From Pseudofabraea citricarpa (Eukaryota > Ascomycota > Leotiomycetes > Helotiales > Dermateaceae): a DNA stretch of 64,000 bases. A model generated the notes under the pieces. The model was not told where the DNA came from and searched no databases. It worked only from the letters and a program-made list of their open reading frames with translations. The stretch spans positions 620,001 to 684,000 of the forward strand of contig JAPWGK010000008.1 of the NCBI GenBank assembly GCA_029641185.1, read 5' to 3'. Below, piece after piece: positions 1 to 12,043 of the stretch (the first letter of the stretch is position 1; each line of letters opens with the position of its first letter). The position numbers and the translations under genes are program-made.

Positions 1-543
1 CGTAACCTTATGTGCCAGGAACTACCGCCGCACTGCCGCAGCTAAGATAAGCCTGGCAGGTACAGGAACCGGCAGAGCTAAATCTGGTCCCGAAAGTTCC
101 ATCTCTCAATAGAGGCCCGGAGGCGGACGGTTTACTTGCCGTTGCGTTTCGTTTTCATGGCCAGTCCCGAAGCTTTTTTTCATACAGTTTTTTTCTTCTC
201 CATATGTCATTGCTAACATCAATCTTGTTGTCAGGGGCACAGGGGTAAGGCAGCAAAGGAGAAGGGGTGCAGACAAATCGACTGATGGACAGATGCATGA
301 TCTGTAATTCGTAATCCCCTTTTGTTCGCTCTGTCTGTGTGCGGAGGGAGAGAAAAGAAGTGGTGGGCGGAGGGGAAAGACGGGTTAAAGTAAATGCATC
401 CTTTGGTATGTACATATCTTCTACGTATTGTACAGTTTATGTATTCTCTTTCTACGCATATAAACAAACCGGTAACCCTAGATCCTAAGCTACTAGCTCA
501 GATCAGATCAGATCAAATGCTGTTCCACAGCCAAAGTCTCCTC
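1..543. other. Intergenic, left edge to ALDH 3' end
   Basis: No coding region is supported. The stretch is the downstream flank of the minus-strand aldehyde dehydrogenase, with T-rich and purine-rich patches. A short CAGATCAGATCAGATCA-type repeat lies near 499-515. The small open frames on both strands have no recognisable protein character. Confidence 0.6.
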
Positions 544-2070
544 TCAGTCCCTGAATGTCACCGTCTTCGTGCGCATCCACTCATCGATACCACTTGACCC
601 TGAGAATCGACCAAATCCAGATGCCTTCATACCTAAATTTCGTCGATGAAATATCAGCAATCTATTTTTATTTCGCCTGATAAAAGATGGAAGGTGCAAA
701 AGCAAAAAGGAAAAGGAAAAGGAAAGAAAAAACCTACCACCATGAGGAAGAGCTGTCTCATCATGAACCGACATATTGTTGATATGTACAGCCCCGCTCT
801 CGATATTCTTCGCAAATCTCAAACCAGTGCCTAGATCGCGTGTGAACACGGCTGAGGACAGACCGTACTCAGTATCATTGGCGATCTCAAGTGCTTCAGC
901 CTCCGAATCAACTACCACTATACTGACAGTAGGGCCAAAGCTCTCGGTGTAATATAGATCCATTTCCTTGGTGGTGCCTTTGACAATGACTGGCTTCATC
1001 TTAGTCGGTTGGTCCTCCTTGGCGTTCTGGTCTCCCAAGATGACACTGGCTCCCTTGGACACGGCATCGGCGACCAACTTCTTATTCTTTTCCACAGCGA
1101 GCGCATTGATAAGCACGTCAGCCTCGGGGAAGATCTTGGCAACGGCCTTCTTGAACTCGATCTCAAACGCATCTACGATCTTAGAATGCACAATAATGCG
1201 TTCTGTAGACATGCAGATCTGGCCACTGTTGAGAAAAGCACCCTTCGCACACTCGACCGCTGCGAGTGAGAGATCGGCATCCTCCCACACAATCGCTGGT
1301 GCTTTGCCGCCAAGCTCTAGCAACACTGGCTTGAGATTCCGACCTGCGAGTTCAGCGATAATTCTTCCCACCATCGTGCTGCCTGTAAAGTTGATCTTCT
1401 TGATGACCGGCGAATCAATTAGGTATTTGGTGATTTCGGCTGCAGCAGGTGTCTCGTGAGCAATCAGATTCAAGGCGCCCACAGGCAAGCCCGCCTCGTA
1501 GAAACAGGAAGCAATGCCCCACGAACAGCGCGGCGAGAGCTCGGGTGCTTTGAGGATACACGTATTTCCTGCCGCGAGAGGATATGCGACTGATCTAACA
1601 CCCAGTATATATGGCGCATTCCAGGGCGCAATGGCGAGGGTCGTTCCGTAGGGTTCCTTGTATACCAACGCACTAACACCCTCTTCGCCTGTGACTGGGA
1701 TCGAGCCTGCGATGGAGGAGATGCGTCCCGCGACATCTTTGAGGATATTTGCTGCGAGGCCGAGATTGAATGCCGCCCAGCCTGCCGTAGCTCCTGTCTC
1801 GGCTTGCATGTATCCTGACAGCTCTTCAGTGCGCGCCTCCATTATTGAGGCTGTTCGTAGGAAGATGTCCCGCTTCTGCAGGGGAGATACCGCGCGCCAT
1901 TTCGCGTTGGCTTTCGTACATGAGGCGAGTGCGAGGTCGACGTCTGCGATACTTGCGCTGCTGCAGTGGTGTACTACCAACCCTGTCTTGGGAGAGCGTA
2001 CGGCGAAAGATCTTGTGGTCTTGTGGTCTTGGTTGTCGATGACAAGGGGAATTGTGTGTTCGGCAGCCAT
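544..2070 (-). CDS. Aldehyde dehydrogenase, salicylaldehyde/vanillin dehydrogenase-like
   Basis: NAD(P)-dependent oxidation of an (aromatic) aldehyde to the acid is the inferred role; the substrate guess rests on overall family resemblance only. Two exons, 2070-738 and 632-544, give about 473 residues, normal for the family. The intron at 737-633 has a GTAGGT donor and a TTTAG acceptor, and joins LPHGG to MKASGFGRF, the conserved ALDH C-terminal stretch. The catalytic Glu lies in LELGGKAP (about residue 252) and the catalytic Cys in NSGQICMSTER (about residue 286). The NAD-site segments APWNAP and FTGST are also present. The start chosen is the ATG reading MAAEHTIPL, since an open extension upstream is low-complexity and unlike ALDH. 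No signal peptide is visible, so the protein is probably cytosolic. The next gene is over 1.2 kb away, so there is no obvious partner. Confidence 0.93.
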   Translation of the reverse strand: MAAEHTIPLVIDNQDHKTTRSFAVRSPKTGLVVHHCSSASIADVDLALASCTKANAKWRAVSPLQKRDIFLRTASIMEARTEELSGYMQAETGATAGWAAFNLGLAANILKDVAGRISSIAGSIPVTGEEGVSALVYKEPYGTTLAIAPWNAPYILGVRSVAYPLAAGNTCILKAPELSPRCSWGIASCFYEAGLPVGALNLIAHETPAAAEITKYLIDSPVIKKINFTGSTMVGRIIAELAGRNLKPVLLELGGKAPAIVWEDADLSLAAVECAKGAFLNSGQICMSTERIIVHSKIVDAFEIEFKKAVAKIFPEADVLINALAVEKNKKLVADAVSKGASVILGDQNAKEDQPTKMKPVIVKGTTKEMDLYYTESFGPTVSIVVVDSEAEALEIANDTEYGLSSAVFTRDLGTGLRFAKNIESGAVHINNMSVHDETALPHGGRFFLSFSFSFLLLHLPSFIRRNKNRLLIFHRRNLGMKASGFGRFSGSSGIDEWMRTKTVTFRD

Positions 2071-3343
2071 GGTTTCGTTAGTTGGAGGAATGAAGGAGGA
2101 GATCTGTGTTGGGGGTGAGGTAGTGAGGTAGTAAGGTAGAAGATAGATGGCGCAAGACAACCACAGGAAGTCAAGAATGCAGGAGGCAAAAGAAAAGCTG
2201 CGTGCGGGGAGAAGGAGAGGCAGATGCTGTGAGAGAGGAAAAAGCAACGCAGTCTCTTATCTGGATCTGGTGGGTGTAGAGGAATTGACCTTTGCCACTG
2301 GGAAACAAGCACCTTTAGTAGTGGAAGAAGGCTCTCTCTATCCAGGAGTTCCAGGAGTTCGAGGTCCTAGATTTCCCATGTATCGGGGCTTCTTTCATGC
2401 CTTCCGCAGTGTGCCCAGTGTCCAGTACCCCCCCTCCTCCTCTTCCTACCTTACCTCGAGGGACGTCTAAAGGTTGTACTGGCCCACTTGCCGATGTGGG
2501 GTAAGAAGCGCAAACTCCATGACCACGACAAAAAGCGCAGAGGGGGGATGAAAAGAAGCATCTCAGACACGCAGAAGCCCAATCATACGGCTCGCTTACA
2601 ATCCTGTTACCCTGTGCACTTTGAGCCAACACCGCATCGGCAATTGCGGGCGGTATTGCGGGTGCGGGACAGCACGGAGATACAGCAGCAGCAGCCAGAT
2701 CTGATTACCAAGAGCAAGGGAAAGTCATAAAGCTGGGGTAAAATGGAAATTCTGATGCCTCCTTTTTGGGAGCTACAGGAGCGATCTCGGGGCAAACCCG
2801 GGGACCGAGAGGGGGAGATAGTCAGAGTTCCGACAAAATGGTAGGTGGATCTCTCTCGTCAGCAGTCTAATTCCACCTTCTCTGTGGGCTGCATGTTAGT
2901 TCTGCTTGTTTGGCGGGTTCATGCCGGTGGTCTTGAGCTCTAGCGGTGGGTTAAGGGATCTGTCCGCGGGTAGAAACAAGAGAAACATAATGTGTCTCAA
3001 ATTGCCTCTCAATAGCTATACAACGCCCAGGTTATGCCAAGGAAAGCCGAGTTCGGCGTGATTAGAGAGTATGCGATGACTTGAAGGTAATTTGGTGTTA
3101 GGAAGTATATGATAAGCATGGATATACAAGTAATGCCTTGAAGTAAAAAGAACAAGCAAATTATATTCATAAAAGAATCCGATCACGTGTGTCTCAAGTC
3201 ATGTGATGTATACTACATACAAAAAGAGCTTTGCATCTGTCCATCGCTTTGCCTCTCCATATTTTACTTGGGAATCAATGTTATCCTCCGGAAAACTCCG
3301 CCTCCTGTCATAAATTCATGATAATTACACTCTGTCATCCACC
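2071..3343. other. Intergenic between ALDH start and GH5 gene end
   Basis: No gene is supported. It should contain the ALDH promoter (both neighbours are on the minus strand) and the 3' flank of the glucanase gene. Short open frames overlap on both strands without protein-like composition. Confidence 0.6.
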
Positions 3344-4784
<1,441 letters not shown>

Positions 4785-7264
4785 GGCGGGAAATGATGGG
4801 AGTAGATCAAGGGGAAGAATTGGAGAAGGGACTGACTTTCGACTGGGGAATGAGTCGAGTTAAATAATGCAGGTGCATGTTGATTATCTTCTGACCAAGA
4901 GAGACTCCAGTACCTACCTGGCAAAGGCCAAAGTCATGAACCCCCAGCACATATCGTGGGCTAGTTGGGCGATCCTACCTGCAAACAGAGCATATCCGCA
5001 AAGGCAATCGATGGCAATTGGACTGAGCCTCTAGAACATGCAGATGGATCCATAATTGTCAAGGCTGGACGCTCTTTGGCGTCACTGCTACCAGCTGCGG
5101 CCCGACATAACATTACTCTTACTCTTAGGGCAATTGTGTTCAAGGGTCCAAGTGGCCGTGGAGCTTAAACAGCAAGGTACCATGTCGTGGTAACGGTTGT
5201 CGGGTAGCCACAATCGAACTGTACTTTCCCGGCCATTTCTGATTGGGGCCGGCTGGGAGAGCGTGGCCCAATAGCCATGCTGAGCCGTGCTGAGCCATCT
5301 GATAAACAAGTGACACTTCACCCGGGGTGGCGCACAAGACCTTTTTCTGTTCTGCTCACACCAATGACATCTGGTGCCCTGAGGGAAGGATCAACAAGAA
5401 TTGTCGTCATGAGCACTTGATTCCTGCTGAGCGAATGTCACGGTCGCCGAGGCACGAATCTTCAAATCCTACCACAGCCGAGCCAGCTGTCAGCAGGCAC
5501 AGCTGTCATCACTGATGATGGATGATGGCTTATTCAGTTCTTCCAAAATCAAGCCCTCCCTGCGTCAAAGCCAACCCGGGATGGCTTGACGCCTCGAGAA
5601 GGGTATACTGCACGTTCCTCGCCCGTTCGAAGGCAGAAGCATATAAATGTAGCCCCTGTTGTCTACCGACCCATACGTAAAGCGCTCGGAGAGGATACAG
5701 GCGCGCTGTGCCTTGATGAGTGAGCAGTGTGCGAGATTGTGCGAGATAACAATACGAGGCGCGATATCAACAAGGTCTGTCTCAAGCGTACATGATTTCC
5801 AAGACGCGACCCCAAAGACTGGACCACGAGCACATCAGAGTTTGACGGAAGTGAGGTTGTTGATGGTCGCAGGTGATCTCAGATCTGCTTCCCCAGGTAA
5901 AAAGTGGATTACCGCGGGGTAATGATCGACCAAGAGACCCAAGCTCTAAACTCACCTGACTCAACGAAGGTATAAAGCTGCAGCTTTGACGAAGTAAAGC
6001 CGGCCATCATCTTTGCGTCTAGTGACAAGAGACCGAGGCATCCCATCTCCGTCTTCGCTTTTACGCGATGTGTTAGCGATGAGGTAAGTGAATGCTCTTT
6101 GATGACTCTGCTAACTCGCTATCCCACTTTACATGGTATCTGAATCCTTCTAGGTGACTTTACTTGAGTCAGTATGTCTATTCTATACATTATCAGAATG
6201 ATACTGGATGCCCTTTCTAGACTGAGTGGGTTAACTTTAAATACCTCCCTAGTACTCTTACTTGACTTGCTTGATTCAGTGTCACAACTTGACACTGATC
6301 GAATGTTTTTGGATGGTTTTGCTCAATCGGTACCTCAACCTGATTTAGCAACAGAATCAAGAATAAACATTTACTTGGTTACAAAAAAACACCCAAGAAG
6401 TAAGCGCTCAACTTGAAACCCGACTTTAAGTTTTTCTTCTTGATACATCCATGTATGCTCATCCTTTTGGCGTTCTGATGCTTACCCACGTGACTAAATA
6501 CCAAGCCGCCACGGACTGATGCTCACAGTAATACAGGAGCGAGTACAAACTGAGGTTAAAGATAGAGCCGTTCCTACCATGCGGTACTGCCTAAAATTCC
6601 TATATTTAATCTGCTTCACTTTCAGCTCAAGGCATCATCAAGTTTAACAAAAAAGTGACAATTCCTGTCTCCCCTGCAAGCGGTGAGCATATCCTTCCAT
6701 CGCGTGCTCAAATATGAGTTTCTCTGTATGCCATGCCAACACATACTTCATGCAGTGCAGTCATCCAGTACCGTCTAGCCATTACTGTCACCGCCTTACT
6801 CGCTGGTCGAACAATTGGCCCGGGAACAAACATATGATGTGTGAAAACGACAGCCGGATTCTTTATTCCAAAAATAAGAGAGACAGAGAAAGATTGCTAC
6901 CGGTGAGAGTTGGAGGTGACTTAGCTAGAATGATGGTAGACCAGAGTTGAGAGTGATATACCTGATATAGTTGAGCAAAGGCAATTCTGAAGTTGGGCAT
7001 CTTGAAGATCGACCCATCCACGTGCTCGTCTGTCTTAGCGTGTTTTTTCTTTCGCCTTGTTTTTCAAGCTCGTGACGTGGTCGGCTTTGCCCTCCCGTAG
7101 TTTTTTCCTCCAACACACCCCGCATCCTCTCGTTGCGAAACCGGAGGAACATTTCAACATTTGCAACACAACGCTCACTTTACCGACGACTGTTGACCCA
7201 AGGTCCATTTCGGAACAAAACCACAGCGCCGAGATAGGGCGCGACCCGAACGGTGCATTGCTGC
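4785..7264. other. Divergent intergenic region between GH5 and zinc-cluster genes
   Basis: About 2.5 kb that must hold the promoters of the glucanase (minus) and the transcription factor (plus). A TATA-like GCATATAAAT sits near 5639-5648 on the plus strand, about 1.6 kb from the nearest start, so its use is uncertain. Several open frames of 60-87 codons show no domain or protein-like character. I see no RNA gene or mobile element. Confidence 0.55.
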
Positions 7265-9617
7265 ATGGACGCCCACAACATGATGAGTGCGGCTGGCGGG
7301 GCCTCGAGTCCAACCACCAGCAATCGGCCAGGCACAGGAGGAGGCTACAACAAGAGGAAGAGAAGCGGCGTGGAATTCGAGAGCAGCCCTGGCAGTGGAG
7401 GCGAAGCTGAGGAGGAAGAAGCAGAGCGGAGGAGGCAACCTGGTGTAAAAAGAGCCTGTAATGAATGCCGTCAGCAGAAAGTGAGTCATGGAAAAAATCA
7501 ACTCTGTCCAACCATGGCGCTGTAAATTGCAGAAGATTTGTGGATTTGAAGCTGATATTTGTGTCTGCAGCTACGATGCGATGTAGTTCAAGATCCCTTC
7601 AGCAGCTGTTCGCGATGCAATCGCCTCAAGCTCGAATGCAAAATCGAGTCGAATTTCAAACGCGTGGGGAAGAGGAGCAAACATGCAGAAATGGAAAAGC
7701 AAATTGAACGGCTAAGAAGGAATTTACAACGGGCACAGGCGCAGGGTTTTATGGTTGAAGATGATGATGAACTTGATTCACCGCTACCAAATAATGGATA
7801 TGCCAGCCAGATGAAAGCCCAATCATTCATGGGCTCTGATGAGGCAGTATCTTCCCTTTTGCACCTCAAGCAGAGTGGCTCATATGGTATGCCAAGATTC
7901 GTTCACGAGATTGAGAACGTAGGATTGACCGAAGATGCGATCGTCCACCTCTTCAGTGAGTTCTTTGGCTGCTACCATCCATACCTGCCATTCCTCGACT
8001 CCAACGCGTCACCCGAGCAATACTATCAACAACACCCTCTCCTGTTCTGGACTATAGCTGCAGTTGCCGCTCGTCGCTATACAACTAATCCTGGACTTCT
8101 AACCTCACTCTCTGGCCCGCTGTCGCGCCTGCTATGGGCAACAGTTGGTTCCGTACCGAGCAATCAGGAGGGTCTTTTCGTCGTAAAGGCTTTATGCTTG
8201 TTGTGTACATGGCCACTGCCAACAAGCACTACCTCAACCGATCCCACGCATATTCTTTGCGGTGTCATGATGAAGACGGCAACAGGAATTGGTTTACACA
8301 GACCTAGCTACACCCAAGATTTCTCTCGCGTATCTGTGGACCTTAGCAGAGAGCAATTGCATGATCGTGTTGTGACATGGGCAGTATGCAATATCGTGGC
8401 GCAGAGCATCGGCACAGGGTATGGACAGCCTGCTTCAACCTTGTATGATTGGGCACTCTCCATCAGACCAGGTTCTGATTCGGCCTTCACTTTACCACCT
8501 GAGCTTGAGGCTCGACTTCAAATAGAGCGATTCTGCGACAAAGTTTCCAAAGAGATGTATAGCAACCAAAACGATCCCCGGGGTGTAACAGGTGACGAGG
8601 CGCGAGCCTTGATGACACGAATCTTTCGACGGGAGTTTACAGAAATCTCAGTCTCTATCTTATCAAAAGGCGATCTCTCACAGATAGTCAATTTGCATCT
8701 AAAAGCTGCAGGGCTTCATCTTCGATTGTCGGCATTCTTTGATTCTCCTTCGACGAAGGGATATATGGACGATCTAATGGGATTATGGAGAGCTACTACA
8801 GCATTTTTAGATCTTGTTTTCGAACTTGAAAGCCCATCAGCGGATAATATGACTGGTGGAATTCTCCGCTTCGCTACCAATTACATCCTCCAGATGATCA
8901 TTGCTGCGTCATTCACTCTTTTCAAACTTCTCAGTTCTTTCTTTGCTGCCGAAATCGACTTTGACAGAGGCCGTCAACTATTCCATCACACGATCAAGGC
9001 TATCCGAAGCATGAGTATCATCAACAATGATCTTCCATGGAGACTTGCCGAGATTGTGGTTCAAATGTGGAATGGTGCTCGAGTAGAGCAACGTAATAAT
9101 TTGCAACAGATGAACAATAATGGCATCAGTAGTGATGAAATGGTTGTAGCTATTGATGACACATTGCAACTCAAGACCAGATGTAGAATGAGTATGAGTA
9201 TCGTTCATGACACAACTTGGAGATGGAGAGAAGAGTTCCAAGCCCAAGGGCGAGGTAGCATTGAAGGTAAGTTCTAAAAGTCTCAGTTACATTGTATCTC
9301 TTGTTCACTGTGGATTAGGAATGAAGAACCCCACGAATCCTGACAGTAGTGCAGGAGAATCCTCGGCATCTTCGACACATATGGACTCAACCCTGATGCC
9401 CGCTCATGGGATGCAGGGTGGGCAGATCATGGGTGGTACTGGCACCGTCACTCCCAATAACGGTATGGCCAATAACGGAAACATGCTAGGTGGCGTTGGT
9501 TACGGCGAGAGTAATTATGAGGTTTTCGACCCTTTGAACTGGATGCTCGATGGACTTGTCGATTTCCCCTATTCATACGCTGCGGTTCAAGGCCTTGAAG
9601 CGAACGGTATGAGCTAG
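7265..9617 (+). CDS. Zn2Cys6 transcription factor, LEU3/WAR1-like
   Basis: DNA-binding transcriptional regulator, nuclear. Exons 7265-7480, 7571-9266 and 9319-9617 give about 736 residues. The first intron (GTGAGT...CTGCAG) splits the zinc cluster after RACNECRQQK; joined to LRCDVVQDPFSSCSRCNR it makes CX2CX6CX9CX2CX6C at about residues 65-92. The CRQQK loop and the following basic stretch resemble LEU3/WAR1-type clusters. A short coiled segment (MEKQIERLRRNLQRAQ) follows as the dimerisation region. The middle homology region includes FFGCYHPYLPFLDS and PLLFWTIAAVAARRY, typical of this subgroup. The last exon is Gly/Met/Asn-rich and ends near DPLNWMLDGLVDFPYSY, an aromatic-acidic tail that could activate transcription. 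The start is the ATG of MDAHNMM; a GTG further upstream in frame was not used. The regulated genes cannot be inferred from the neighbours. Confidence 0.9.
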
Positions 9618-10865
9618 ACAGTATTTTGATCAGATCGACAAAACATTTAATTCATAATGTCATGACCAACATGGACTCGACTTTTGAGCTTGTCTATTTG
9701 CAGCTAGCATTTCTTGCCTTGCCCTCTGACGAAGGAACGAAGTAATGACTCAAGCATTGCAGTCTAACGTCCTCATTTTGCATCTACTTCATTTTAGGAT
9801 TTCAATACCCAGGGGAGTTTTTGGTTTCTGGAATTGCCGATTTTCTCTTTGCTATGTCGAGTTATGTTTGGGGATCTCTTTTTGGGTGGGATAGCTATGT
9901 CGAGAATGTGGAAATGGAGAGTGGAGGAGGATAAAGAGACGTGGGATGAAACAGGTCAGATGAGATGGCGAAGAAGGAGAAGGTAGAATGACTGGAGGAT
10001 TAGAAGTGCAATGCAGAGAAGGACGGATGAAGTAGAATATAATACATAGGTAGTTCAATGGAGATGTGGGTGGGTGACATGATAGAGAGAAAAAGAAATG
10101 GCGAGATTGAATGAATAAATCTCCTAAAGGGCATGTTTTCTCTCAGTGTGTTTCTTTCATAATAACATTCGCTTGTGATTTTGAACATGATTTTAATTTA
10201 GGAATAGTCTTGTATAATACCTCTCTAGGTGATGCTTCCCCTCTTTTTCATTATAGAATAGACAGGTGAAGCAATAAACGCTCCGAATACTTTGCGTGTC
10301 ATCTCTACAGCACAATTCTAATCTCGTTGGAGAAGTTTTCATTTTTTTGGGAAGCAGAATACACCGTAATAATTGAAGTAGATCTTTCGCCTTTTGGTAT
10401 TACTTCTTATAAGCAAGATCTTTTCTTTCTCTCTTGTACAATCAACGTTCAATTGACTGGAGGAGAGAATAGGGGGGAAGAGGGGGGGGGGGGGAAGAGA
10501 AAAAGGAATAAATGGAGAGTTAGAAGAACTCGAGTGATTGGGTATTATTATCTCGTTTTGATACGACATAATACCTAAATTGGTGTCCAAGAGTCCTTGC
10601 AGATTCTCAGATTCGGATTCAGATGGAGGTTTATACTCTCCTTAAGTAGTAATCGTAAAGTAGGTACCTAGGTAGGTTTATTACTCGGAAGGTGCTATGT
10701 CAGAAGGAATAATAAGCGAGCAATTGAAAATTCATTTGAGAGCTTGGTTGAAAGTTGAATTGCGGTGAACAGATATTGCTCTTTAAGGAGAAGTGATTAT
10801 ATCTAATAGTTTATCTATCTCATGTGAGATGTCTGTACTTGAGTCAAGTACTTAGTTGTCTAGTC
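9618..10865. other. Intergenic, 3' flanks of two convergent genes
   Basis: No gene is supported. It holds the 3' ends of the zinc-cluster gene and of the convergent unknown gene. A G-rich run lies near 10472-10499 and a TAGGTACCTAGGTAGGT palindromic element at 10661-10677. The 83-codon open frames on both strands around 10330-10590 are low-complexity. Confidence 0.55.
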
Positions 10866-11715
10866 TTATTCATCGTCATCTCCTTCTCCTTCCTCTTCCT
10901 CCTCGTCGTCCTCATCCCCAGGAAAATCCCAAGTCGCCTCCTCTACATCCAGCGCTCTCGTTCCCAGAACCTGCTGTCGCCAGCTCTCTCTAGCCCACCC
11001 ATCTGCATCGACCGCCGTATACAGATCCGGCACGAGATTATCCCCAATGTCCGGCCAGCGCTGCACGGCAAGCCCATTTTCAACCACACGGCCGTCCCGC
11101 AAGATCCGTGACTCGCGGACCCACGTGCGCTGTAGTCTAGGTCCCATGCTGGCTCTTGAGAAGGCAGCACGCACGGGGAGCCCGCGAGCACCATGCAAGA
11201 TATCGCGGTCTTCTGCACGAACGGGATAGCTGAAACTCAGCGTGAATATTGTCACGCGGCCGCTCAGGCACACACTTCCGGTCCTAGAAGAACTGGTGAA
11301 GAACGTGTCCGCGTTGGGAGATGTTGTATCTGCATCTGCGATGTTGAAGGCCTGGAGGTAGGCAGGATATGCTCAAGATGCGACGAATGCCCTGACTGAA
11401 GCGTCATCATCCCATTCTATGTTGCGAATCATCCATTGTCAGTGACTTGAAAAAGAAGAAGAAGAAGAAAGAAGTGCCACGGATGGATTTACTCGTCACG
11501 AAAAGAACTTCCTCGCGCTCCTTGACGTTTCGTCCACAGACCGAATATTGGTAGCCAGGTGCTGTGATAAGAAGGTGCATCTTCTCTCGCCACTTGCCTC
11601 TATCTTCGCGGTATTCGTTTTCTATGTTGTACGGGATTGGCTGCTGAATGGGAAGACGGAATCGCGTCCAGCTTTGCACGCTCGTGTCTGGCCTGCTTCG
11701 TCTTATTCTTGCCAT
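10866..11715 (-). CDS. Conserved-looking unknown protein with acidic tail, splice-dependent
   Basis: I do not recognise the family. Exon 1 (11715-11493) begins MARIRRSRPDTSVQSW, is basic, and reads to EREEVLFVT; its donor is GTAAAT. The last exon, ending at 10866, runs through AYPAYLQAFNIADADTT and ends in a Glu/Asp-rich tail (GDEDDEEEEEGEGDDDE). Two acceptors in the same frame are possible. ATAG before 11416 has the better branch site (CACTGAC) but reads WDDDASVRAFVAS and then an in-frame TGA at 11375-11373. TTGAG before 11371 skips the TGA and gives about 242 residues. Protein-like composition on both sides of the TGA suggests either a recent nonsense change, alternative splicing, or a pseudogene. 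No membrane segment or signal peptide is apparent. Confidence 0.6.
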
Positions 11716-12028
11716 GCTAAAATGCTGAGTTGGAAATAAAAGTGGAATTACAAATTGATGGCCTTCGTATATATTTAGGATGGTAGTGGGGGAAGGAAGT
11801 AGATAGAAGATAGTGGTGGATGTTAGGAGAGGAGACTCAATCCGCGATGGTGTGCAAAATTAGCGAATCATACCTGGTGAAACATTTTGACAAGTCCCCC
11901 TTAGACCATGATGCAGCGAGAATTTTGACATATCCGAGTGAGATGAATTGGGTGATAAGGATACGCTTGATCTTAATGATGAGATCTCGGGTCTTGTTTT
12001 TGGGCGGCTGGGCGGATACTAATTAGAT

Positions 12029-12043
12029 ACCTACCTAGGTAGG
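12029..12043. repeat. Palindromic CCTAGG-centred element
   Basis: ACCTACCTAGGTAGG, a near-perfect palindrome. Sister copies occur at 10661-10677 and 20514-20532, all in non-coding DNA near gene ends or starts. Confidence 0.5.

Noticed and set aside
968..1459. 163-codon frame antisense to the aldehyde dehydrogenase
   Set aside because: Shadow of a strongly conserved gene on the other strand.
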